Positions 31,723 to 39,646 of a stretch of 39,646 nt of DNA are shown piece after piece. Origin of the DNA: Pseudonocardia autotrophica (GTDB taxonomy: Bacteria; Actinomycetota; Actinomycetes; Mycobacteriales; Pseudonocardiaceae); NCBI RefSeq assembly GCF_000717175.1, contig NZ_JNYD01000041.1, forward strand, positions 1 through 39,646, in the 5' to 3' direction. Each line of letters opens with the position of its first letter. The stretch's first letter is position 1. Position numbers and translations under genes: made by a program. The notes under the pieces were generated by a model, which was not told where the DNA came from, made no database searches, and saw only the letters and a list, made by a program, of their open reading frames with translations.

Positions 31723-32963
31723 GCGCGCTGTACGCGCCGTGGTCGCTGCGCGGGCTGGTCGCGGACCTGGCCGCCGGACGCACCACCCCCGCCGCGGCGG
31801 CGGAGCGGTCCCGCGAACGGATCGCGGGGACCGAGCCGGAGCTGCGGGCGTGGGTCGTACCGCCCGCGGAGGCCCCGACGGACGAGGGATCAGGGCCCCT
31901 CGGAGGGATCCCGCTGGGGGTCAAGGACATCATCGACGTCGCGGGCCTCCCCACGCGGTGTGGCTCGTCGCTGCGGGCCGACGCCGCGCCCGCCGGGGCG
32001 GACGCCGCCGTCGTCGCCGCGTGGCGCCACGCCGGGGCCGTCCCCGTCGGCAAGACCGTGACCACCGAGTTCGCCTACTTCGCGCCGGGTCCGACCGGCA
32101 ACCCGGCCGCCGCGGGACACACCCCCGGCGGCTCGTCCAGCGGCTCGGCCGCCGCCGTCGCGTCGGGGCAGGTGCCGCTGGCGCTCGGGTCGCAGACGGC
32201 GGGGTCGGTCACCCGGCCCGCGGCCTTCTGCGGGGTCGCCGCGCTGGTCCTCACCCACGACCGGCTCCCGGTCGACGGGGTGACGGGCCTGAGCCCGAGC
32301 CTGGACAGCCACGGCGTGTTCGCCGCCCACGTCGACGACCTCGCGCTGGCCTTCGCCGCGCTGACCGGGGAGCCCGAGCGGGCGGGCGCGCGTCCGCCTC
32401 GCCTGCTGTTCTGGTCGGCGCGGTCGAGCCCGGTCGATCCCGAGATGCGGAAGGCGCTGCTCGGGGCCCGCGACCGTTGGACGGCGGCGGGGGCGGTCGT
32501 CGACGACCTGCCGGAACCCGAGCTGGTCGACGCGTTGACCGCGGCCCACACGGTGGTGATGGCCGCCGAGGCCGCGGTCGAGCGTGCCGCCGAGGCGAGC
32601 CGGGCGGACGAGCTGAGCGCGCCCCTCGCGGAGCTGCTCCGCCGCGGCGCCGCCACCGGCCCCGCGGACCTGGAGGCCGCCCGTGCGGTGGTGGCCGAGG
32701 GCCGTGCGCGGATCGCCGACCTGCTCGCCTCCTACGACGCCGTCGTCGGGCCCGCGGCCCTCGGACCGGCGCCGGCCGGGCTGGGGGCCACCGGCGACCC
32801 GGTGCTGAGCCGGCCCTGGCAGGCCCTCGGGTTCCCGGCCCTCACGGTGCCGGGTCTCTCCACCCCGGACGGCCTGCCCCTCGGCGTCCAGCTGGTCGGG
32901 GCCCCGCGTGGGGAGACCGCGCTGCTCGGGACGGGGTGCTGGGTGGAGTCCCGGCTGCGGTGA
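31719..32963 (+). CDS. iacH: IacH-like amidase-signature enzyme
   Basis: 414 residues from GTG 31719 inside the previous stop. Amidase-signature catalytic triad: Lys in G-V-K-D-I-I-D-V, cis-Ser in P-G-G-S-S-S-G-S-A-A-A-V-A-S-G, and nucleophile Ser in L-G-S-Q-T-A-G-S-V-T-R-P-A. GatA-like but free-standing, without GatB/GatC. IacH is part of described iac clusters as an amidase whose exact substrate is unclear; opening an oxindole-type amide is plausible. It ends 7 bases before a strong hairpin. Confidence 0.85.
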   Translation: MSALYAPWSLRGLVADLAAGRTTPAAAAERSRERIAGTEPELRAWVVPPAEAPTDEGSGPLGGIPLGVKDIIDVAGLPTRCGSSLRADAAPAGADAAVVAAWRHAGAVPVGKTVTTEFAYFAPGPTGNPAAAGHTPGGSSSGSAAAVASGQVPLALGSQTAGSVTRPAAFCGVAALVLTHDRLPVDGVTGLSPSLDSHGVFAAHVDDLALAFAALTGEPERAGARPPRLLFWSARSSPVDPEMRKALLGARDRWTAAGAVVDDLPEPELVDALTAAHTVVMAAEAAVERAAEASRADELSAPLAELLRRGAATGPADLEAARAVVAEGRARIADLLASYDAVVGPAALGPAPAGLGATGDPVLSRPWQALGFPALTVPGLSTPDGLPLGVQLVGAPRGETALLGTGCWVESRLR

Positions 32964-32970
32964 CGCGTGC

Positions 32971-33001
32971 GGGGGCGGACGGGACACGCCCGTCCGCCCC
33001 C
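32971..33001. terminator. Hairpin between convergent iacH and response regulator genes
   Basis: Perfect 13-bp stem, GGGGGCGGACGGG at 32971-32983 against its complement at 32989-33001, with a 5-base loop ACACG. It fills the gap between two convergent genes, so it can serve as a two-way terminator; no long T-run follows on either side, as is common in GC-rich actinomycetes. Confidence 0.75.
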
Positions 33002-33002
33002 G

Positions 33003-33626
33003 TCAGACCTCGACGCGGTGCAGCAGGATGTCGCGGACCAGCGCCCCGAGGCTGTCCGCCCCGGTCTTGGCCTTGATCCGGGCCCGGTGCACGTCGATCG
33101 TCTTCACGCTGGTGCCCAGCCGGCGGGCGACGGCCTGGCTGGCCATGCCCTCGATCACCAGCCGGAGCACCTCGCGCTCGCGCTGGGTCAGCTCGGCGAC
33201 CCGGCGTTCGACGTCCCGGCGCTCGGTGTCCGCGACGAACCGCTGCCGGGCCAGCGCCTGCTGCTGCTGGACGACCTCGAGGATGCGCTGCGGCTCGTAC
33301 GGCTTCTCCAGGAAGTCGACCGCGCCGTGGGTCAGTGCACGGACCGACATGGGGATGTCGCCGTGCGCCGAGCAGAAGATCATCGGTGCCGGGTAGCCGC
33401 GACTCTCCAGCTCCTCCTGCAGCTGGAAGCCGCTCATCCCCGGCATCCGGACGTCGACGATCACCACCGCCGGCTCCGTCGGGTCGAACTCGGCCAGGAA
33501 GGTGGGCGCGTCGGGGTAGTCGAGCGCCTGGATGCCCACGCTGGCCAGCAGGAACCGCAGCGACTCGCGGAGGTCCTCGTCGTCGTCGACGATGTGGACC
33601 ACCGCGTCGCCGGGCTCCGGTGGCAT
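33003..33626 (-). CDS. FixJ/NarL-type response regulator of the iac cluster
   Basis: 207 residues. Receiver domain with acidic pocket V-D-D-D, phospho-acceptor D58 in V-V-I-V-D-V-R-M-P-G-M-S-G and K108 in L-E-K-P-Y; output LuxR helix-turn-helix in the last 60 residues (L-T-Q-R-E-R-E-V-L-R-L-V-I-E-G-M-A-S-Q-A-V-A, then V-K-T-I-D-V-H-R). The H-G-A-V-D-F-L-E-K-P-Y stretch is typical of FixJ/StyR/TodT. ATG 33626 used; a GTG at 33632 overlapping the iacI stop as GTGA is equally possible. Pairs with the kinase at 29271-30785 and likely binds the TAGGG-type boxes. Confidence 0.88.
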   Translation of the reverse strand: MPPEPGDAVVHIVDDDEDLRESLRFLLASVGIQALDYPDAPTFLAEFDPTEPAVVIVDVRMPGMSGFQLQEELESRGYPAPMIFCSAHGDIPMSVRALTHGAVDFLEKPYEPQRILEVVQQQQALARQRFVADTERRDVERRVAELTQREREVLRLVIEGMASQAVARRLGTSVKTIDVHRARIKAKTGADSLGALVRDILLHRVEV

Positions 33627-33628
33627 GG

Positions 33629-34186
33629 TCACGGCCGCATGAGGACCGAGCCGGACGGGTGGTCGCTCGCCCAGCGACCGGGCAGGGGAGCGACGAACAC
33701 GTTCTCGGTCCGGGTCCGCGAGATCTTCCAACCCCCGCCGACCTTGCGGAAGGCGTTGTTGAGCCGGCTGGAGCGCAGCAGGGACGTGCCGTCGGCGAAC
33801 AGCCAGGGCTGCATGTGGATCCACTGGCCGGTCGCGGTGTCGCCGTCGACGTGGATCTGCTCGGAGGTGAGGTAGTGGGCGTTGAGGACCAGCGCGGGAT
33901 CACGGTCCCGGGACCAGAAGCCCTCGAAGTGCGCGCGCACCGCGGCCGCTCCCTCCGCCCGCCCGAACTGGCCGTCGTAGTACTCTCCCACACCCTCCCA
34001 GACGGCGTCGTCGGTGTAGAGCTCCATGATCAGGTCGATGCGCCGCTCGTCGTCGGTGACCCCGAACTCGGGCAGCGGGGTGTCGCAGAGCCACATGTAG
34101 CGCGCCTGGAGGCGGCGGATGTCCGCCTCGGCCTCGAGGACCTCGACGCGGCGGGTCAGGGCGGCGATCGTGTCGGTGTCGGTCAT
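33629..34186 (-). CDS. iacI: IacI-like SnoaL/NTF2-fold protein
   Basis: 185 residues, SnoaL-like fold: I-R-R-L-Q-A-R-Y-M-W-L-C-D, L-I-M-E-L-Y-T-D-D-A-V-W-E-G, A-H-Y-L-T-S-E-Q-I-H-V-D-G-D-T-A-T-G, and W-K-I-S-R-T-R-T-E-N-V-F. NTF2-like proteins serve as isomerases, hydratases or structural subunits. IacI of known iac clusters belongs to this kind of protein and has an undefined role. Here it is in an operon with the response regulator (3 bases between stop and ATG, or a GTGA overlap). Confidence 0.75.
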   Translation of the reverse strand: MTDTDTIAALTRRVEVLEAEADIRRLQARYMWLCDTPLPEFGVTDDERRIDLIMELYTDDAVWEGVGEYYDGQFGRAEGAAAVRAHFEGFWSRDRDPALVLNAHYLTSEQIHVDGDTATGQWIHMQPWLFADGTSLLRSSRLNNAFRKVGGGWKISRTRTENVFVAPLPGRWASDHPSGSVLMRP

Positions 34187-34215
34187 GTTCGGATCCCGAT
34201 CCTCAGAGGACGACG

Positions 34216-34497
34216 GTGACGGTCATGGCTCGGTGTCGGCGAGTGGTCGGTGTGGGCGTGCTCGTCATCAACGCGCTCCTCGTGGGGTGGGTCGTGCTCG
34301 GGGACCGGTGGCGCGGCGGCCGCCCGGCGGGCACACGAGCGGCGGGCCGCCGGCCCGGATGCCCCACGGTCCGACGTGGCGACGGAAGGAGCAATTGGAG
34401 GAACTACCTATGGCGCGTGGACCGGGCGAGGGCCGAACCTGGAGGGTCGACATCGCGCCGGCGCGCGGCGCGGGAGACATTCCGAAACGGACAATGA
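34216..34497 (+). CDS. Possible small membrane protein, weak
   Basis: 93 codons from GTG 34216 (AGAGGA 5 bases upstream) or ATG 34225. The N-terminus has positive residues followed by one hydrophobic run, VVGVGVLVINALLVGWVVLG, long enough for a membrane helix. The remainder is Arg/Gly/Pro-rich low-complexity sequence that may not be coding. It lies in the 525-base gap between iacI and the GH15 gene, on the opposite strand from both. Confidence 0.25.
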   Translation: MTVMARCRRVVGVGVLVINALLVGWVVLGDRWRGGRPAGTRAAGRRPGCPTVRRGDGRSNWRNYLWRVDRARAEPGGSTSRRRAARETFRNGQ

Positions 34498-34520
34498 ACG
34501 GCGTGATCATCAGCCCGTGA
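34410..34520 (+). CDS. Possible 36-residue peptide, weak
   Basis: ATG 34410 has a good GGAGG site at 34397-34401 with 8-base spacing. The peptide starts M-A-R-G-P-G-E-G and ends K-R-T-M-N-G-V-I-I-S-P. It overlaps the possible membrane ORF in another frame. No maturation enzymes are nearby. Only the ribosome binding site supports it. Confidence 0.2.
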   Translation: MARGPGEGRTWRVDIAPARGAGDIPKRTMNGVIISP

Positions 34521-34535
34521 TACGGCTCCGATGCC

Positions 34536-34570
34536 TAGGGGAAACCCTTCCGAGGGGACGAGGAATTCCC
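34536..34570. promoter_or_regulatory. Paired operator-like boxes in the gap between iacI and GH15
   Basis: TAGGGGAAACCCTT (34536-34549) has the perfect inverted core AGGG-N4-CCCT. A second, opposite-strand element reading GGGAATTCCTC lies at 34560-34570. They resemble the boxes of the iacA/kinase gap but sit about 350 bases upstream of iacI, so they may serve a transcript start that is not obvious. The rest of 34187-34711 holds only two weak small ORFs. Confidence 0.4.
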
Positions 34571-34711
34571 GATGCCCCTGCCGATTCCCGCCTCTACCGT
34601 CCGGAATCACTGGAATTACTGAACCTTCGCCAATGGCCGGCCCAGGAGTGCGCTCGGGGTCCGTTCGCCCCGAGTCGATGCGCGCCGCCGCGTCCGCGTG
34701 GCGGCGTAGCC

Positions 34712-36556
<1,845 letters not shown>

Positions 36557-36587
36557 CGGACGCCTGCCGGCCGCGTGCTGCGCCGGC

Positions 36588-37673
36588 CTACGGCACGAGC
36601 GCGAGCTTGCCCTTCGCCGCGGAGGACTCGAGCATTTCGTGCGCGCGTGCGGCCTCGGACAGCGGCAGGCGCTCGGCCACGACCGGGTGGATCTTGTCCG
36701 CGGTGAGCAGATCGAGCAGCACGCCGAGGTCCTCCCGGAACCACTGCGGGTTCCGCGGGCCGCCGCCGACCAGCCGGGCCGGGCGGCGTCCGGATACGGG
36801 CAGCCACTGGTGGCTGTCGCGCAGCCGCTGGACGCGGTAGGTCATCACCTTCCGGCGGGGGTCGAGCAGGCCCCACAGCGCGACGGTCGCGGTCGTGCCG
36901 TACCACTCGAGCCACCCGGCGGCCCACCGTCGCCGACTGGTGCGCCCCCGGGCGAGCATGGCGTAGTGGCCGTAGACGACGAGCCGTCCGCCGGACCGTA
37001 GGGCCCGGAAGGAGCGGATCGACGTCGCGCCGCCGATTCCGTCCAGGACGACGTCCACCCCGTCGCCGGTCAGCCCGCGGATCCGGGCCAGGAAGTCCTC
37101 GGTGCGGTAGTCGATCGCCACCGCGCCGAGCCGCTCGACGGCGGCGCGGTCGCGGGCCGCCGCGGTGCCGTAGAGGCGCAGCCCGGCAAGCATGCCGAGC
37201 TCGAGGACCGCGACGCCGACCCGGCCGGCCGCGCCATGCACCAGCATCGACTCACCGGTCTGCACGTGCGCGCTGCGGTGCAGCATCTGGTAAGCGGTCG
37301 TGTAGGTCAGGACCAGGCCCACGACCTCTGCCGGGTCGAGGTGCCGGGGCACCTCGACGGCCTCCGCCTCGGGCACGCAGACGTACTCGGCGTAGCCGCC
37401 GTAGGCGGTCAGCGCGGCGACCCGGTCCGCGACGTGCAACCGCGCGCACGCCGGGCCGAGCTCGTCGACGACGCCGACGATCTCGTAACCGGGCGTGAAC
37501 GGCGGTCTGGGCACGCCCAGGTACGTGCCGGCGCGCAACTGGGCATCGGTCAACGACACCCCCGCGGCCAGGACCCGGACGCGCACCTCACCCGGACCTG
37601 GTCGGGGGACGTCGTCCTCCACCACCCGCAACACCTCGGGTCCGCCGTAGTGATCGACGACGACTCGCTTCAT
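36588..37673 (-). CDS. MDR-family NADP-dependent quinone oxidoreductase-like protein
   Basis: 361 residues of the medium-chain dehydrogenase/reductase superfamily without the catalytic zinc ligands. Features: Y-G-G-P-E-V-L near the N-terminus, P-G-Y-E-I-V-G-V-V-D, V-H-G-A-A-G-R-V-G-V-A nucleotide loop, and D-V-V-L-D-G-I-G-G. It resembles quinone oxidoreductase/VAT-1-type reductases that act on quinones or enones. An internal segment at about residues 245-300 is Arg/Trp-rich and longer than usual. The 236-base gap upstream of it (37674-37909) shows no gene. Confidence 0.88.
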   Translation of the reverse strand: MKRVVVDHYGGPEVLRVVEDDVPRPGPGEVRVRVLAAGVSLTDAQLRAGTYLGVPRPPFTPGYEIVGVVDELGPACARLHVADRVAALTAYGGYAEYVCVPEAEAVEVPRHLDPAEVVGLVLTYTTAYQMLHRSAHVQTGESMLVHGAAGRVGVAVLELGMLAGLRLYGTAAARDRAAVERLGAVAIDYRTEDFLARIRGLTGDGVDVVLDGIGGATSIRSFRALRSGGRLVVYGHYAMLARGRTSRRRWAAGWLEWYGTTATVALWGLLDPRRKVMTYRVQRLRDSHQWLPVSGRRPARLVGGGPRNPQWFREDLGVLLDLLTADKIHPVVAERLPLSEAARAHEMLESSAAKGKLALVP

Positions 37674-37909
37674 CGCCCTGAGGCCTCCCCACGGTGATCA
37701 GCACTCGGCAAAGGCCCACTGAAGTCTCCGCCGAGTAGCGGGACGCCTGTTCGGAAAGGCGGGAAAGTAGTCGCGGGCGGACCGTCCTGGCCAGGGGCGA
37801 AGGCCACCGGTCCCGCGGCCGTTCGACCTCGGCGCCGCGGACAATCCCCTGAGCCTGCGCGCCGACCTCATCCTCGGTCGGTGACCGCAGGACCGGCCGA
37901 CGCGGGCGG

Positions 37910-38263
37910 TCAGCGGCAGGCGGCGGCGACGGAGTCGTAGAGGTCGAAGGAGCCGACGAGCCGCAGCACCCGGCTCAGCACCGGGTTCCCCGACACCACG
38001 ACCCGCACCACGGAGCCGCGCCGGCGCAGCGTCTGTTGGGCCTCGGCGAGTCTCCTGGCGGCCCGCGCCGCGACGAACCCCACGTCGCTGAGGTCCAGCA
38101 CGACGCGGTCGGCCTCCTGGCCCTCCACCCAGGCCCCGACGTCGGCCGAGCCGGTCAGGTCGATCTCACCGAACAGCATCAGCAGGGCCAGCCCCGGGGC
38201 GGGGCGCACGGCGAGCATCTCGGCCAACCCGTCCCGCGAGTACTCCCGCGCCGAGGACGTCAC
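37910..38263 (-). CDS. STAS-domain protein lacking the phospho-serine
   Basis: About 117 residues from GTG 38263; an upstream GTG at 38380 gives a longer Arg/Pro-rich N-terminus of doubtful reality, and neither start has a strong ribosome site. STAS (anti-sigma factor antagonist) fold: G-L-A-L-L-M-L-F-G-E-I-D-L-T-G-S-A-D-V, V-V-L-D-L-S-D-V-G-F-V. The loop that usually carries D-S-S/T with the phosphorylated Ser reads G-F-V-A-A-R-A-A-R-R, so regulation by serine phosphorylation is not possible at that site. No kinase partner is nearby. Confidence 0.7.
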   Translation of the reverse strand: MTSSAREYSRDGLAEMLAVRPAPGLALLMLFGEIDLTGSADVGAWVEGQEADRVVLDLSDVGFVAARAARRLAEAQQTLRRRGSVVRVVVSGNPVLSRVLRLVGSFDLYDSVAAACR

Positions 38264-38470
38264 GGGCTCCGGAGGGTGTACCGGACGAGCTTCTTCCACG
38301 CCACGATCCTTCGAGTCGACGGGGCTCCGGGGAGCGACACACGGCCGACTGCGTGACCGGGCAGAACGAGGAACGGGCACCGACCTCGCGGTGCCGCGGC
38401 TGCCACTGCATCAGGGGAACGGCGCGAACGCAAACCCGATGGGCGACGTACGGCCGAACGATCCCCACGG

Positions 38471-38829
38471 CTACTCCGGGGGCCACCCGGTCGGAGGGTG
38501 AACGGGCGATCCGGGGTTGAACGGGAAGGTCACCCTGTCGAAGGGCCAGTCCCGGCTGATCCAGCCGGGGACGAACTCGTCGAGCGTCCGTCGGAGAGGC
38601 TCGCCCGCGCGACGGTCGGTCCACCAGGAGGCCTCGGCCGCGCGCCGACCCTCGACGGCCACCGCCACGCCTGCCCGTAGACCGCCCACAGCTCCGGCTG
38701 GTTCGCGAGCACCACGGGGAGGTCGATGTCGACGTCCGACGCCCGGATCGGACGCAGGTGCAGCGTCGGGATCAGCGCGACGTGCAGGGGATGGACGAAG
38801 TCGGCGGGCAGCCAGGTCTCGTCGGTCAC
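38471..38829 (-). pseudogene. Broken GNAT-family acetyltransferase gene
   Basis: From ATG 38829 the protein reads L-H-L-R-P-I-R-A-S-D-V-D-I-D-L-P-V-V and E-L-W-A-V-Y-G-Q-A-W, typical for a GNAT subfamily N-terminus. The expected C-terminus (A-S-W-W-T-D-R-R, L-D-E-F-V-P-G-W-I-S-R-D-W-P-F) is present but in another frame, ending at TAG 38473-38471. About 60 central residues, including the acetyl-CoA-binding strand, are missing between the two parts. A deletion with frameshift near 38670 explains this. Confidence 0.6.
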
Positions 38830-38973
38830 GGGGCACCTCCGGTGCCGGGGCCCCCATGATCGCCGACACCGGACACACCGGCGCGCCCGCCCGGAGGGAC
38901 CCGGCGGGCGCGGCGTCGAGGGAGTGGTCGAGGCGTCCGGTGCCGTCCGGGTGCGTGCCCGGTGCCGCCCGGC

Positions 38974-39646
38974 TCACGTCGTGCGGCGGTCCAGGAGTCG
39001 CTGGAGCTTGCCGACGGATCGTTCGAGGGTGTCCGGGTCGACTACCTCGCAGGTCACCGAGACGCCGATGGTGTCCTTCACGGCCTTGATCAGTTCCGCG
39101 GCGGCGGCCTGCCGGCGCTCGGGTGTGGCGTCCGCGCGGGCTTCGACCCGGACGGTGAGGGCGTCCATGCGGCCCTTGGTGGTGAGTTCGAGTTGGAAGT
39201 GTGGGGCGAATCCGGGGGTGCGCAGGACGATTTCCTCGATCTGGGTGGGGAAGAGGTTGACCCCGCGCAGGATGATCATGTCGTCGCTGCGGCCGGTGAT
39301 CTTCTGCATGCGGCGCATGGTGGGGCGGGCGGTGCCCGGGAGCAGGCGGGTGAGGTCGCGGGTGCGGTAGCGGATGATCGGGAGGGCCTGCTTGGTCAGT
39401 GAGGTGAAGACGAGTTCGCCTTCCTCGCCGTCGGCGAGGACGGTGCCGTCGAGGGGGTCGAGGACCTCGGGCAGGAAGTGGTCCTCCCAGATGTGCAGTC
39501 CGTCCTTGGTCTCCACGCATTCCTGGGCCACGCCGGGGCCCATGACTTCGGAGAGGCCGTAGATGTCCACGGCGTGCATGTCCATGCGGTCTTCGATCTC
39601 GGCGCGCATCTGCTCGGTCCATGGTTCGGCGCCGAAGATGCCGACC
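38974..39646 (-). CDS. paaK: Phenylacetate-CoA ligase (PaaK-like), C-terminal part, cut by window end
   Basis: At least 223 codons; the 5' part lies outside the window. Adenylate-forming ligase of the PaaK type: V-D-I-Y-G-L-S-E-V-M-G-P-G-V, Y-R-T-R-D-L-T, G-R-S-D-D-M-I-I-L-R-G-V-N-L-F-P-T-Q-I-E-E and a C-terminal domain ending G-K-L-Q-R. It converts phenylacetate or a related aryl acetate to its CoA ester. Codon choice uses more A-ending codons (GAA, CAA, CCA) than the neighbouring genes, which may mean a separate origin. Because a decayed gene separates it from the rest, an operon link to the left is unlikely. Confidence 0.9.
   Translation of the reverse strand, partial: VGIFGAEPWTEQMRAEIEDRMDMHAVDIYGLSEVMGPGVAQECVETKDGLHIWEDHFLPEVLDPLDGTVLADGEEGELVFTSLTKQALPIIRYRTRDLTRLLPGTARPTMRRMQKITGRSDDMIILRGVNLFPTQIEEIVLRTPGFAPHFQLELTTKGRMDALTVRVEARADATPERRQAAAAELIKAVKDTIGVSVTCEVVDPDTLERSVGKLQRLLDRRTT

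Noticed and set aside
37784..37800. Short palindrome around CCTGGCCAGG as terminator or operator.
   Set aside because: Only 10 bases and not placed next to a gene end or start; chance occurrence is likely in GC-rich DNA.

Overview
The window is very GC-rich, compact, bacterial DNA with strong G/C third-position bias, many GTG starts and many ATGA/GTGA stop-start overlaps. Gene content (two-component regulated indole-acetate catabolism, PtpB-like phosphatase, PPDK-like dikinase, GH15 trehalase-type enzyme, VapC remnant) points to an actinomycete. Pseudonocardia or a relative is my best guess, but this is inference and no rRNA or marker gene is present. No tRNA, rRNA, CRISPR array or intact insertion sequence was seen.

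Left part (1-18212). After the tail of an acyl-CoA dehydrogenase and a decayed CitE-type lyase gene lies a large plus-strand locus in three transcriptional blocks. Block 1 (531-4894) holds a free phosphohistidine swivelling domain, a partner protein of unknown family, a fusion of these same two modules, and a CrtC/AttH-like protein. It ends at a long palindrome. A VapC remnant and a minus-strand LuxR-type regulator follow. Block 2 (6278-8555), divergent from luxR, is a third swivelling-domain/partner pair and ends at a near-identical palindrome. Block 3 (8622-18212) is nine tightly coupled genes: AMP-dependent CoA ligase, winged-helix-like protein, a PPDK-like protein that keeps the ATP-grasp and phosphohistidine domains but has no PEP/pyruvate barrel, AccB-type biotin carrier, biotin carboxylase, a pyruvate-carboxylase-type carboxyltransferase with altered active-site residues, DUF35 OB-fold protein, SCP2-type thiolase and a tyrosine phosphatase. 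My hypothesis is an undescribed pathway. ATP phosphorylates the swivelling histidines, the unknown partner proteins pass phosphate to a substrate (perhaps a ketone or its enol), the biotin enzyme carboxylates it, the ligase makes a CoA thioester and the thiolase cleaves it.

Middle part (18217-34186). A copper amine oxidase and an APC permease form a coupled minus-strand pair opposite a TetR gene. Next comes what I read as a complete indole-3-acetic acid degradation (iac) cluster. iacA-B-C-D-E-F and an MFS transporter run on the minus strand. A FixL-like sensor kinase, iacG, a small unknown gene and iacH run on the plus strand. iacI and a FixJ-like response regulator run on the minus strand. 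A short box of the type TAGGG-N4-CCYT recurs in the regulatory gaps of this cluster and, in a variant form, in front of the amine oxidase. This suggests joint control of tryptamine or arylethylamine oxidation and indole-acetate breakdown.

Right part (34187-39646). A gap with two weak small ORFs is followed by a GH15 trehalase-like enzyme, a quinone-oxidoreductase-type MDR protein, a STAS-domain protein without the usual phospho-serine, a broken GNAT gene, and the C-terminal half of a phenylacetate-CoA ligase cut by the window end.
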